This document shows, in pieces, positions 47,947 to 56,328 of a stretch of DNA of 64,000 nucleotides. The position numbers and the translations under genes are program-made. Position 1 is the stretch's first letter. Each line of letters begins with the position of its first letter. The notes under the pieces were generated by a model. That model saw nothing but the letters and a program-made list of their open reading frames with translations, did not search any database and had not been told where the DNA came from. This DNA comes from Peptococcaceae bacterium (lineage in GTDB: Bacteria; Bacillota; Peptococcia; Peptococcales; Peptococcaceae), in assembly GCA_017399005.1 (NCBI GenBank), contig JAFQEO010000002.1:1-64000 (forward strand). Direction: 5' to 3'.

Positions 47947-48246
47947 ATGTATCAGAGTAAACTGGAAGATGAACAGATTGACGGTCTGTTTGAGGCAATG
48001 CAGCAGCTGAAAACCAGAGAGGACTTTTACCGGTTCTTCGAAGATATCTCCACCGTGTCGGAAATCAAAGCACTGGCACAGCGTATGGAGGTAGCAAAAA
48101 TGCTGGATGAAGACAAAACCTACACCGAGATTGCCAGCAAAACCGGTGCAAGTACCGCCACCATCAGCCGCGTAAAACGCTGCCTGAACTATGGTGCCGA
48201 CGGTTACCGCCTGGTACTGGAGCGTATGAAAGAGAATAAAGAATAA
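47947..48246 (+). CDS. yerC: TrpR-related regulator YerC/YecD
   Basis: A 99-residue all-helical protein of the YerC/YecD family, related to the tryptophan repressor. The helix-turn-helix is 'KTYTEIASKTGASTATISRV' with 'KRCLNYGADGYRLVLER' after it. In Firmicutes these proteins are conserved but little characterised. ATG 47947 is chosen, after AAAGGGTGCAGGGT; a GTG at 47938 overlaps that site. A palindrome at its own promoter suggests autoregulation. Confidence 0.9.
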   Translation: MYQSKLEDEQIDGLFEAMQQLKTREDFYRFFEDISTVSEIKALAQRMEVAKMLDEDKTYTEIASKTGASTATISRVKRCLNYGADGYRLVLERMKENKE

Positions 48247-48250
48247 AAGT

Positions 48251-48286
48251 AAAGCAGTTATCAGGCAATTCTGGTAACTGCTTTTT
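48251..48286 (+). terminator. yerC terminator
   Basis: AAAGCAGTTA pairs with TAACTGCTTT, followed by TT. Confidence 0.88.
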
Positions 48287-48329
48287 AGAAAAAGTTTTTT
48301 AAAATTTAAAACTTTTTTTCGAAAAAGTG

Positions 48330-48358
48330 TTGACACTTTGTAATAAAGATGTTATTAT
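48330..48358 (+). promoter_or_regulatory. Promoter of the tRNA cluster
   Basis: TTGACA, 17-nt spacer and TATTAT. An AT-rich inverted repeat (about 48290-48318) lies upstream and could act as an UP-like element. Confidence 0.85.
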
Positions 48359-48396
48359 ATCAAAGTCGCCTGACGGTGACGGAAATGAATGAATGT

Positions 48397-48470
48397 GGCA
48401 TGTTGGAGAAGGGGCTTAACTCACCAGCCTTTCACGCTGGCATTCACGGGTTCGAATCCCGTACATGTCA
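48397..48470 (+). tRNA. tRNA-Glu (UUC)
   Basis: Acceptor arms GGCATGT and ACATGTC with discriminator A. The anticodon loop CTTTCAC gives UUC. The T-arm is ACGGGTTCGAATCCCGT. CCA is not encoded. Confidence 0.95.
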
Positions 48471-48478
48471 TTCATTTT

Positions 48479-48551
48479 GGGAGTTTAGCTCAGCTGGGAG
48501 AGCGTCTGCCTTACAAGCAGGATGTCGGCGGTTCGATCCCGTCAACTCCCA
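48479..48551 (+). tRNA. tRNA-Val (UAC)
   Basis: Acceptor arms GGGAGTT and AACTCCC. The anticodon loop CTTACAA gives UAC. CCA is not encoded. Eight bases separate it from tRNA-Glu. Confidence 0.96.
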
Positions 48552-48561
48552 TTTTTTTTAT

Positions 48562-48634
48562 GCCGGTGTAGCTCAATTGGCAGAGCAGCTGATTTGTAAT
48601 CAGCAGGTCGCGGGTTCGAGTCCCATCACCGGCT
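48562..48634 (+). tRNA. tRNA-Thr (UGU)
   Basis: Acceptor arms GCCGGTG and CACCGGC with discriminator T. The anticodon loop TTTGTAA gives UGU. The T-stem (GCGGG with CCCAT) has one C-A mismatch. CCA is not encoded. Confidence 0.94.
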
Positions 48635-48641
48635 TGCAATG

Positions 48642-48671
48642 AAGACAATCTCAATCGAGGTTGTCTTTTTT
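48642..48671 (+). terminator. tRNA cluster terminator
   Basis: AAGACAA...TTGTCTT with an inner CTC/GAG pair, followed by a T-run. Confidence 0.85.
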
Positions 48672-48706
48672 GTTTTTCCGGAAAAGTAAAAATACCCGAC
48701 AAAACA

Positions 48707-48735
48707 GGGCAGCTTCGGAAGAGGCTGTCTTTTTT
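48707..48735 (+). terminator. Repeated GGAA-loop terminator, copy 1
   Basis: GGCAGCTTC-GGAA-GAGGCTGTC forms a 9-bp stem (with G-T pairs) closed by a GNRA-type loop, followed by TTTTT. Near-identical copies are at 50478 and 53292. Confidence 0.8.
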
Positions 48736-48828
48736 GTTCTGCCAAAATGCAAACAGCGCTTTATTGCAGTACAAACTGTGATAAAGCGCTGTTTTTTGTA
48801 AGTTTCCGCCTTTTATATAGATATAGAC

Positions 48829-49071
48829 TTAATCAAACTCTAACAGTTTCGATGGCGGCACCTGGAGTGCTTCCGAAATAGCGAACAGTGTTGCCAGTGA
48901 AATCCCTACGGACATGTTCGGTGCCTCCACCTGGCTGAGAAAACCGACAGATATCCCTGCTTTTTCAGCTAATTGTTCCTGTGTCATAGCTCTTTGACGG
49001 CGCACATATCCAATTTTTAACCCTACGGCAATAAATTCATCTTTATATTTTGACATATTATCATTTTTCAT
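48829..49071 (-). CDS. Xre-family transcriptional regulator
   Basis: An 80-residue protein that is nearly all one HTH_3 (Cro/CI-type) domain: 'GLKIGYVRRQRAMTQEQLAE', 'KAGISVGFLSQVEAP' and 'LATLFAISEALQVPPSKLLE'. ATG 49071 is preferred, with GGGTGAT four bases before it; an upstream GTG would lie within that site. It lies opposite to a plus-strand promoter carrying the inverted repeat ACTAG-N7-CTAGT, a reasonable operator. Its targets are probably the adjacent membrane-protein genes (inference). Confidence 0.9.
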   Translation of the reverse strand: MKNDNMSKYKDEFIAVGLKIGYVRRQRAMTQEQLAEKAGISVGFLSQVEAPNMSVGISLATLFAISEALQVPPSKLLEFD

Positions 49072-49099
49072 GGACATCACCCAATTATATTTTATGGAC

Positions 49100-49154
49100 T
49101 TGTGAATGCAAATAACACATGGTATAATATAGTGAACACTAGCTATAAACTAGT
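49100..49154 (+). promoter_or_regulatory. Plus-strand promoter with possible Xre operator
   Basis: TTGTGA (49100-49105), 17-nt spacer and TATAAT (49123-49128). ACTAG (49138-49142) and CTAGT (49150-49154) form an inverted repeat at the expected start. The following 240 nt, up to 49393, hold no supported gene; a second -10-like TGGTATAAT occurs near 49343. Confidence 0.65.
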
Positions 49155-49393
49155 AAAATAAAAGTACAAGTAAGTAAAAACTAAATTAAAACAGAAAATG
49201 TGAGAGAAATGTGAAAATAACATTACGGTGGCAGTTCTAGTAGCGATTATGGGGATACATCCGGTTGCTGAAACTTTTTTTGTGCCAATTATACAGTTTA
49301 ATTGTTAATTTTACATTGGCGCTGTATGTTGTTTTGCAGTATGGTATAATGGTCGCCACGCAGATAATTATACATCAGGGGGAGCAGTTGTAT

Positions 49394-49840
49394 ATGACAG
49401 AGGAGAAAAAGCTCATTGGATTTCATATGGCATTATTAATCGTTTGCGCGATATGCAGAATTTTCTGTCAGATGAATATGCAGGAATGGTATTATCGTTA
49501 TCAGTATAGTGAATTGTATATGGTTGGTTTAATGTTTGCCAGACCGTTATTTTATTATGCAGCAGGTTTCCTGGTAGTTTATTTGTTAGCAAAAAACATG
49601 TTTCGTAATGATTTGCAGCTGCCATACAGAGAATTTGGCATTACAGCCGCAATTTTTCTGGTTGTGTATACACTGATGATGCTGCTGATTGTGACAAATA
49701 TTTTGCTGGATACGGCTATGCTGGGCAAAGTACACTATTTTGCAATGATAGCATTTCTGGATTATTACTGGCTTTTGTGTATTCCTGGAATACTGCTGGG
49801 CCTGGCTGCAGAAAAACGGTGGGAGAATATGGCTGTATAA
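49394..49840 (+). CDS. Unknown membrane protein (four spans)
   Basis: A 148-residue protein not recognised. Four hydrophobic segments lie at about residues 10-28, 41-66, 78-103 and 114-138. A charged start (MTEEKKL) and a basic/acidic end (AAEKRWENMAV) flank them. ATG 49394 follows GGGGAGCAG; the longer open frame upstream has no such site. It is 25 nt before another membrane-protein gene and probably in one operon with it. The composition is low in GC and rich in Leu, Ile, Met and Tyr. Confidence 0.65.
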   Translation: MTEEKKLIGFHMALLIVCAICRIFCQMNMQEWYYRYQYSELYMVGLMFARPLFYYAAGFLVVYLLAKNMFRNDLQLPYREFGITAAIFLVVYTLMMLLIVTNILLDTAMLGKVHYFAMIAFLDYYWLLCIPGILLGLAAEKRWENMAV

Positions 49841-49865
49841 TAAAAACGGGTTGAGGTGATAGTCG

Positions 49866-50462
49866 ATGTCATATATTTTATTTGGATATCTTCTGGTATT
49901 TCTTAATATCAGAATCAATGGATTTGATATTATGCCTGATTTTATAGGATATTTGCTGATTTTTGCAGGGGTAAATAAATTTAGAGAACGAAACAGTTAT
50001 TTCAGCAAAGCACGTTTCTGGGCATTGTTTATGGGTGTGGTTGCTTTTAGTGATTTATTGCATCTGGAAATAATCACAATTGAAAGTGAACTCTTTATGA
50101 TGCTCTTAGTATTTGTGAGTGTGTTTTTTACGGTAATTCCATTGTACCTGATGTATGTAATTACCCGGGGCATAGCGGAACTGGAATGGGAAACAGGGGC
50201 TTATCTGGGTGAAGATAAGCTGATGCAGGCATGGAAAATCAATGCCATTGCAACATTTCTGCTTTGTATACTGACAGCTCCGCTGACAGGAATCTTTCAT
50301 ATCGACTCAGGGATGATATTTTTGATGACAGTACTGATGGTGTGTATTTTGTTAGTGAATATTGCGTGGGTAATCTGCTTTTATAGATGTAAGAAACGAT
50401 ACGATGCCGCAGAGGCAGAAATGACTGCGCAGCAGAATGAGAATGATGTGCTGGCAGATTAA
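49866..50462 (+). CDS. Conserved-looking membrane protein of unknown function
   Basis: A 198-residue membrane protein with about five spans. The start 'GYLLVFLNIRINGFDIMPDF' followed by 'IGYLLIFAGVNKFRERNSYF' resembles a group of uncharacterised gut-Clostridia membrane proteins; no named domain was recognised. The C-terminus is polar and acidic. It follows the previous membrane gene by 25 nt, with TTGAGGTGATAG as the ribosome site. A GGAA-loop terminator comes right after it. Confidence 0.65.
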   Translation: MSYILFGYLLVFLNIRINGFDIMPDFIGYLLIFAGVNKFRERNSYFSKARFWALFMGVVAFSDLLHLEIITIESELFMMLLVFVSVFFTVIPLYLMYVITRGIAELEWETGAYLGEDKLMQAWKINAIATFLLCILTAPLTGIFHIDSGMIFLMTVLMVCILLVNIAWVICFYRCKKRYDAAEAEMTAQQNENDVLAD

Positions 50463-50477
50463 AAAACAAGACAAACA

Positions 50478-50505
50478 GGGCAGCTTCGGAAGAGGCTGCG
50501 TTTTT
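50478..50505 (+). terminator. Repeated GGAA-loop terminator, copy 2
   Basis: GGCAGCTTC-GGAA-GAGGCTGC followed by a T-run. It matches the copies at 48707 and 53292 except for one base near the stem base. Confidence 0.85.
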
Positions 50506-50619
50506 GTGTTATTTATGTAGTATTTTTGCTTTTTTATACACTAGAAATACAGTTGTCAGGATTATATGCTATAATAAATTAATTGCCAAAATGTAGAAAG
50601 GTCAGGTGAGATAAAACAC

Positions 50620-51363
50620 ATGATAAAAATTGCAATTTGTGATGATATACGGGAACAGTGTGATGAAATAAAAACGATTTGGGAGCAATCTGTGGATTGT
50701 AATTTTGCTTACGAGTTACAGATATTTCTGTCGGCAGAGGATTTGCTGCAGTCATATGCACAAGGAATGCGATACGACTTGCTTGTGCTGGATATCAAGA
50801 TGAATGATATCAATGGAATGGAAGCGGCAAAACAGATTCGGCAGATGGATTGCGATGTGAAGATTATTTTTCTGACAGCATATGACCAGTATATGCGGGA
50901 TGCTTTTGATGTGTCAGCCATGCATTATCTGGACAAGCCTGTAGATGCTGTGAAACTAAAAACATTGTTCCGTCAGGTGATACGAGCATATCAGGATGCG
51001 CATTATGCAGTGCATATTCCGGTAATCAATGCAGACGGAATGGAAGAAACCGTAAAGCTATTTACCTCAGAAATTATGTATTGTGAAAGCTACAATCGCA
51101 AGGTGACGGTTCGGCTGACTTCTGGTGAAGTATATATTACCAGACTGAAACTTGGGCAGTTAGAGCAGGAACTGCGTTCCAGAAATTTTGTGCGGATTCA
51201 TATGAGCTTTCTGGTGAATATCAAATATATGCGCAGAATTAATCGGCAGCAGGTTGTGCTGAAATATCAGGAGCGAGAATACACACTGCCTGTTTCCAGA
51301 AAACAGAAGGATTTTGTGGAACAGGTTTTTCTGGATTATCGGACGGGAGATTATAAGCCATGA
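50620..51363 (+). CDS. LytTR-family response regulator
   Basis: A 247-residue AgrA-like regulator. The receiver domain (1-120) has the acidic pair D8-D9 ('AICDDIREQ'), phospho-acceptor D58 ('DLLVLDIKMNDINGMEAAK') and the conserved lysine in 'MHYLDKPVDAVK'. The LytTR DNA-binding domain (about 130-240) shows 'IMYCESYNRKVTVRLTSGEV' and 'FVRIHMSFLVNIKYMRRINR'. It overlaps the downstream sensor kinase by 4 nt. A -10 TATAAT sits near 50571. Such pairs often respond to secreted peptides, but no AgrB or AgrD was found. Confidence 0.93.
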   Translation: MIKIAICDDIREQCDEIKTIWEQSVDCNFAYELQIFLSAEDLLQSYAQGMRYDLLVLDIKMNDINGMEAAKQIRQMDCDVKIIFLTAYDQYMRDAFDVSAMHYLDKPVDAVKLKTLFRQVIRAYQDAHYAVHIPVINADGMEETVKLFTSEIMYCESYNRKVTVRLTSGEVYITRLKLGQLEQELRSRNFVRIHMSFLVNIKYMRRINRQQVVLKYQEREYTLPVSRKQKDFVEQVFLDYRTGDYKP

Positions 51364-52646
51364 TAAGAATCGCAATAGATGCAATTTGTGTTATTGTTGA
51401 AATACTTCTGGCCAGATATCTGTTTCAGGCATTTTTAGGGGAATGCAGACTGGATAAACGAAAAGAATGCATTTTATATATCATAGCCGGAGTTGTTAAT
51501 ATGGCATATTCAAGTGCACCTATTACAGTAACGGAGCGAATGTGTTTGTCTTTCTTGAATTTTACTGTCGTAGCACAGTTTTATCGAGCTGGTTTTTTAT
51601 TAAAAATGTTTTTTGTGGCGTTGAATCATGGGATTAACCTGAGTTGTGAGTTTTTCTCCGGTGCAATATTAACACTGCTGTATAGTGGTATGGTATTAAA
51701 AATGAATTCGCCGGAGTTGCATAATTATGTTCAAGGCGTATTTATATCAAAATCAATGGTGACGGGAATCATGTTTTTTATTGTATCATTCAAGAAACAG
51801 AATGATTACTATGGAAGACCAGGGTTGTTGTGTGTGTATATGATTCTGCCGATTGTCACTACTGTATGTCTGTGTCAGTTAGGATATGCGACAGAACTTT
51901 TGCAGACAGAAACAGCATATGCCAGATATTTGTTTGTTTCCTGTGCAATGATAGCTACCAATATTGCATTGTTTTTTTTACTTGACCGGCAGATGCGTAT
52001 GGAGAAAATCAGGTGGCAATTAAAAATGGCAGAGCTTCGTGAAAGTATGCAGCAGGAGTATTATTCAACGCTGATTGAGCGGGATATAGAAGTAAGCAGC
52101 ATCAAACATGATATGCAGAATCATCTGCAGTTTCTGAAATATAAGGCGGAAAACAATGATATAGAAACAGTAAAAACCTATATTGATTCCCTGATAGAGA
52201 TTCTGCCGCAGAATAAAATGCACTATACTAATCAGAAAACAATTAATACGATTCTAAGTATCAAAGCGAAAGCAGCCAGAGAAAAAGAAATTACGCTGGA
52301 CGTTTCTGTGCCGAAAGAGATAGATAATCTGGAGATATCCGATATGGATTTAGTGGTTCTGCTGGCTAATTGTCTGGACAATGCCATTGAAGCCGTAGAA
52401 CGGATGGCAGATAATAAAATAATTCGGCTTGTGATTTATGACCAGGAAGATGGAATTTCTATCTATATTGAGAACCCGTATTTGAAAACAGAGAAAAATA
52501 AATTGTTTGTAACATCGAAAGCAAATAAACAGGAGCACGGATATGGTCTTCATAATATCCGGCGCACGGTTGAAAAATATTCTGGCATTTTCCGTATCGA
52601 ATCGGAAGAACAGAAATTCAAAGTGAAAATTTTTTTACCAAAGTAA
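51360..52646 (+). CDS. GHKL-type sensor histidine kinase (AgrC-like)
   Basis: A 428-residue kinase. Residues 1-215 contain about six membrane spans with no large outside domain. A coiled linker leads to the phospho-acceptor histidine in 'VSSIKHDMQNHLQFLKYKAE'. The ATPase has the N-box 'LANCLDNAIEAVERM' and the G-box 'HGYGLHNIRRTVEKYSG', a GHKL pattern shared with AgrC, ComD and VirS. It is translationally coupled to the LytTR regulator and forms a two-component system with it. The signal may be a peptide or a membrane cue; nothing in the sequence decides this. Confidence 0.92.
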   Translation: MIRIAIDAICVIVEILLARYLFQAFLGECRLDKRKECILYIIAGVVNMAYSSAPITVTERMCLSFLNFTVVAQFYRAGFLLKMFFVALNHGINLSCEFFSGAILTLLYSGMVLKMNSPELHNYVQGVFISKSMVTGIMFFIVSFKKQNDYYGRPGLLCVYMILPIVTTVCLCQLGYATELLQTETAYARYLFVSCAMIATNIALFFLLDRQMRMEKIRWQLKMAELRESMQQEYYSTLIERDIEVSSIKHDMQNHLQFLKYKAENNDIETVKTYIDSLIEILPQNKMHYTNQKTINTILSIKAKAAREKEITLDVSVPKEIDNLEISDMDLVVLLANCLDNAIEAVERMADNKIIRLVIYDQEDGISIYIENPYLKTEKNKLFVTSKANKQEHGYGLHNIRRTVEKYSGIFRIESEEQKFKVKIFLPK

Positions 52647-52799
52647 ATGTATATGGTGCTCTATTGCAATGGAAACATTGCAGCAGGGCGTTTGTTTTCA
52701 GGCTGATTATACATTTTAAGTACTAATTGTGCATCGAAATTCCGTAGAATAGCAGTGCATAAAAGTACAGAATTATATTTGCAAAAAGGGGTGCAGCGT

Positions 52800-53282
52800 A
52801 TGAAATCAAAAATCAAATGGCTTGTCTTGTTGCTTATTGTAATTGCAATTGCAATATTGCCCGAGATTTTGTTTGAATTTTTTGGACAATCGGGAGAAGC
52901 CTTTGCTGGTTATCTGGCAGAATGTATGATCTGGATTGGCATTGGAGCTTTAGCGGTTTTATTATGGACATTTACGTTCCTGACCACTGTTTTACCAGAG
53001 TTAATCTTTGTACAAGGCCACTGGACATTTTTGTTTATTATGTTTTTCTGTTTTATGGTGGCATTTTTACTGAGCTGGAAGTTGCCGAAATCTAGCCGTC
53101 CATTGTCGAGGCTATGGCCGCTTATTTGCTTTATGATGGGAATGGCATATAAAGATGCGCTGTATGTTCATCAGGGAAGCAGCAGTTATATCTGGTGGGG
53201 CAGTTATCTGGCAGATGCTTTTGCAATTTGTTTGCTCCCGGCCTTGATTGGGCTTCTGGCTGGAAATTTGTTGAGAAGATAA
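52800..53282 (+). CDS. Unknown membrane protein
   Basis: A 160-residue protein with about five hydrophobic spans, not recognised. It opens with a basic stretch and a long span ('KWLVLLLIVIAIAILPEIL'). The start ATG 52800 follows AAAAAGGGGTGCAGCGT. It lies 153 nt behind the sensor kinase and ends in the third copy of the GGAA-loop terminator. It may be a target or partner of the two-component system, on position only. Confidence 0.6.
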   Translation: MKSKIKWLVLLLIVIAIAILPEILFEFFGQSGEAFAGYLAECMIWIGIGALAVLLWTFTFLTTVLPELIFVQGHWTFLFIMFFCFMVAFLLSWKLPKSSRPLSRLWPLICFMMGMAYKDALYVHQGSSSYIWWGSYLADAFAICLLPALIGLLAGNLLRR

Positions 53283-53291
53283 AATGAGTGA

Positions 53292-53320
53292 GGGCAGCTT
53301 CGGAAGAGGCTGTCTTTTTT
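53292..53320 (+). terminator. Repeated GGAA-loop terminator, copy 3
   Basis: GGCAGCTTC-GGAA-GAGGCTGTC followed by TTTTT, identical over the hairpin to copy 1. Confidence 0.85.
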
Positions 53321-53366
53321 GTATGTCCGATTCTTTTTTATGGTATCTATAACGCTGATTCTGCTG

Positions 53367-53394
53367 TTGCAAGCGGAATGAAAGGTGATATAAT
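53367..53394 (+). promoter_or_regulatory. Promoter of the trk operon
   Basis: TTGCAA, 16-nt spacer and TATAAT, about 58 nt before the trkA start. Confidence 0.75.
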
Positions 53395-53451
53395 ATAACC
53401 AACTATGACCATTAGATGAATCCCAGGCTGGGGAATCAGGAGGATACCATC

Positions 53452-54798
53452 ATGAGAGCTGTGATTATTGGTGCTGGTAAAATTGGATATAACATTGCAG
53501 AAACGCTGTCGAACGAGGGGCATGATGTTTATGTCATCGAAAAGGATGAGGAGCGTAAACAGATTGTGGAGGAAAACCTGGATGTGCAGGTGATGATGGG
53601 CAACGGGGCAGATTCCCGTCTGCTGGAAAGTATCGATATCGAGGGTGCGGATCTGCTGATTGCGGTAACAGAAAACGATGAGCTGAACATGATGTCCTGT
53701 ATGCTGGCGGGGCAGTATGGTGTGAAAAAAACAGTTGCCCGTGTGCGTAAGCCGGAGTACGATCGCAACAACAAGCTGGCAAGCAATCCGGCGCTGAATA
53801 TTGACCTGATGATTAATCCGGAGCGTGTTGCGGCAGCGGAGATTGCCAAAATTATTTCGGTGCCGGAAGCGGTGGATGTAAACTATTATGCCAAAGGCAA
53901 AATTACTCTGCTGGAACTTTTAATCGAAGCAGGCAATTCTTCCATTGGATATGCGCTGAAAGATTTGCGCGGAAAGCATCAGTTTCTGGTTGCGGCAATC
54001 TATCGTGACGGAAGCCTGATTATTCCGCGAGGCGATGATAAAATTATGCAGGGTGACCGTGTATTTTTAATCGGCCGTACAGACCAGATGCGGGAAGTCG
54101 AAAAGGTGCTGGGGTTCCAGCGCCGTACGATTCGTTCGGTAATGCTGATGGGCGGTAGCCGTGTGGCGTTTTATCTGGCACAGCTGCTGGAAAAACGAGG
54201 CCTGGAAGTCAAGATTATTGAAAAAGATTATAAACACTGCAAACACCTGGCAGGGCAGCTGGATGAAGCCATTATTTTAAATGGTGACGGCAGTGATATT
54301 GACCTGCTGCAGGATGAAGGGGTGCAGGATACGGACCTGTTTGTTGCGTTAACCGAGGATGATAAGCTGAATATTCTGGTGTCGCTGATGGCCAAACGGC
54401 TTGGTGCGAAAAAGATTATTGCCCAGGTACGTCGGTCGGACTATATGCCGTTAATCGAGGCGGTTGGCATTGATATCGCCATCAGTCCCCGCCTGCTGAC
54501 GGCGGAGGCGGTACTGCGATTTGTACGAAACAGCGAATTCTTATCCATCAGCGTATTGGAAAAAGGCTCTGCCGAAGTATACGAAATTATTGTAAATGCT
54601 CATATGAAACGGCTGATTAACAAGCCGATTAAAGATTTAGGGCTGCCGAAAGGTATCCTGATTGGTGCCATGTTCCGCAATAACGATGCGGTGATTCCTT
54701 CCGGGAATGACGTGTTGATGCCGGGTGACCGTATTATTATTTTTGCGGCGGCGGCTGTGGTTCGTAAGGTGGAGTATTTCCTGCGACAGGAGGCATAA
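53452..54798 (+). CDS. trkA: Trk potassium uptake regulatory subunit TrkA
   Basis: A 448-residue peripheral protein with two RCK units in tandem. Each has a Rossmann NAD-binding loop: 'AVIIGAGKIGYNIAETLSNE' near the start and 'VMLMGGSRVAFYLAQLLEKR' near 235. A TrkA_C domain follows each one ('ITLLELLIEAGNSSIG', 'MKRLINKPIKDLGLPKGI'). It gates the TrkH channel in response to nucleotides. ATG 53452 follows TCAGGAGGATACCATC; an ATG 12 codons upstream has no site. Three nt separate it from trkH, so the genes are one operon. Confidence 0.95.
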   Translation: MRAVIIGAGKIGYNIAETLSNEGHDVYVIEKDEERKQIVEENLDVQVMMGNGADSRLLESIDIEGADLLIAVTENDELNMMSCMLAGQYGVKKTVARVRKPEYDRNNKLASNPALNIDLMINPERVAAAEIAKIISVPEAVDVNYYAKGKITLLELLIEAGNSSIGYALKDLRGKHQFLVAAIYRDGSLIIPRGDDKIMQGDRVFLIGRTDQMREVEKVLGFQRRTIRSVMLMGGSRVAFYLAQLLEKRGLEVKIIEKDYKHCKHLAGQLDEAIILNGDGSDIDLLQDEGVQDTDLFVALTEDDKLNILVSLMAKRLGAKKIIAQVRRSDYMPLIEAVGIDIAISPRLLTAEAVLRFVRNSEFLSISVLEKGSAEVYEIIVNAHMKRLINKPIKDLGLPKGILIGAMFRNNDAVIPSGNDVLMPGDRIIIFAAAAVVRKVEYFLRQEA

Positions 54799-54801
54799 AG
54801 C

Positions 54802-56328
54802 ATGCGACAGAGTTATGTGTTAAGCAATATCGGCAGTTTGCTGGTGATTGTAGGTGCGGCTATGCTGCTGCCGATGGCGGCAGGGCTGTATTACCACGAG
54901 GCCGAATTTGCCGATTTTGGGCGCATGGCGTCAGTAACGGTGCTGGCGGGGCTTGGCCTTCATGAACTGACACGGCTGAAAACACGCAAACGCATCAGCC
55001 TGCGTGAGGGGTATGCGCTGGTAACCTACGGCTGGATTGTGGTAACACTGTTTGCCATGGTGCCGTATCTGCTGACCGGAACCTTTGATAATATCACAGA
55101 TGCATTTTTTGAAACCATGTCGGGTTTGACGACGGTAGGGGCCTCGGTGCTGGATAATATTGAAGGAACACCGCAGTGTGTACTGCTGTGGCGCAGTATG
55201 ACCCACTGGCTGGGCGGCATGGGGATTCTGGTGCTGTTTGTGGCCTTGATGGCCGGGCACGGCACTGGTGCCATGCAGATTTTTAAAGCGGAATCCTCCG
55301 GCCCGGTACAAAGTAAGCTTGAGCCTCGAATTTTAGAAACTGCCCGTGTGCTGTGGGGGATCTATATGCTGACAACTGTGCTTGTAACTGCTTTGTATTG
55401 TATCGCAGGTATGGGACTGTTTGATGCAGTAAATCACGGGTTTTCGGTTATATCTACCGGTGGTTTTTCCACAAAAGTGCTCAGTATCGGCCATTATGAT
55501 AATGCGTTGATTGACTGGGTGACCATATTTTCCATGTTTATCGCCGGGATTAACTATTCGCTGTATTTCCATGCCCTTCGCACACGCAGCCTGCGCTGTT
55601 TTGTGCAAAGTCTGGAACTGAAGGTATATCTGGTGGTAGCAGTGCTGGCAACCGGGGCGGTTCTGTGGTTTATTGCGCCGGATTATAGCGGTAATCTGCC
55701 GCTGGCATTTCGTCATGCGGCTTTTCAGGTGGTATCCATTTTAACTACCACCGGTTTTATTACCTGTGACTTTGAACAGTGGGCACTGCCGGCGCAGTTT
55801 ATTCTGATACTGCTGATGCTGTGCGGGGCCTGTGCCGGTTCTACCACCGGCGGGATTAAAATTGACCGTCATGTCATTCTGGCACAGAAGGCGGTGCAGG
55901 AGATTCGCCGTTTTCTGCATCCTCGTATGGTGACACGCCTCAAATCCAATAATCAGCTGGTGGATGATGACGTGGTGCTGAGTGTGATGACATTCTTTTA
56001 TATTTATCTGTTTCTGATTGCAGCAGGCACCTATCTGGTATGTATGCTGGGCGGTGAAATGCTTGATTCGCTGACAGCGGTAATGAGCTGTTTAGGCGGT
56101 GTGGGGCCTGCGCTGGGTGCCTGGGGGCCGATGGAGTCTTATTCCAGTGCATCAGCGGGAGCCAAATGGATTCTGAGTATATTAATGCTTTTAGGCCGTC
56201 TGGAAATCTATACGGTGCTGGTGTTGTTCCGTTCTCCGCTGCAGAAACGCAGACAGGAAAAAAATGCTATGCCGCTGGAAGCGTTTGAAGAAAACGCCAT
56301 TCTGGAACCAATGGTAAGGGAGAAATAA
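54802..56328 (+). CDS. trkH: Trk potassium channel subunit TrkH, first copy
   Basis: A 508-residue membrane protein with the four pore-loop repeats of the SKT family. Selectivity-filter glycines occur in 'MSGLTTVGASVLDN', 'VISTGGFSTKV', 'ILTTTGFITCDFE' and 'CLGGVGPALGAWG'. 'SMTHWLGGMGILVLFVALM' and 'CGACAGSTTGGIKIDRH' are also typical. It imports potassium with TrkA. It starts 3 nt after trkA, and the second trkH begins with the very next codon after its stop. Confidence 0.95.
   Translation: MRQSYVLSNIGSLLVIVGAAMLLPMAAGLYYHEAEFADFGRMASVTVLAGLGLHELTRLKTRKRISLREGYALVTYGWIVVTLFAMVPYLLTGTFDNITDAFFETMSGLTTVGASVLDNIEGTPQCVLLWRSMTHWLGGMGILVLFVALMAGHGTGAMQIFKAESSGPVQSKLEPRILETARVLWGIYMLTTVLVTALYCIAGMGLFDAVNHGFSVISTGGFSTKVLSIGHYDNALIDWVTIFSMFIAGINYSLYFHALRTRSLRCFVQSLELKVYLVVAVLATGAVLWFIAPDYSGNLPLAFRHAAFQVVSILTTTGFITCDFEQWALPAQFILILLMLCGACAGSTTGGIKIDRHVILAQKAVQEIRRFLHPRMVTRLKSNNQLVDDDVVLSVMTFFYIYLFLIAAGTYLVCMLGGEMLDSLTAVMSCLGGVGPALGAWGPMESYSSASAGAKWILSILMLLGRLEIYTVLVLFRSPLQKRRQEKNAMPLEAFEENAILEPMVREK

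Noticed and set aside
48349-48642. ORFs across the tRNA cluster
   Set aside because: They are made of tRNA sequence; the three tRNAs fold with correct anticodons.
49228-49308. 26-codon ORF starting GTG and ending in Cys, in front of the membrane-protein operon
   Set aside because: It was considered as an AgrD-like signal peptide, but it has no ribosome site, no acidic tail and no AgrB gene nearby.
52648-52707. Short ORF directly after the sensor kinase as a signal peptide
   Set aside because: It overlaps the kinase stop region and has no ribosome site or peptide features.
48700-53325. CRISPR-like spaced repeats from the three GGAA-loop copies
   Set aside because: Spacing is 1.8 and 2.8 kb, and each copy is a terminator at a gene end.
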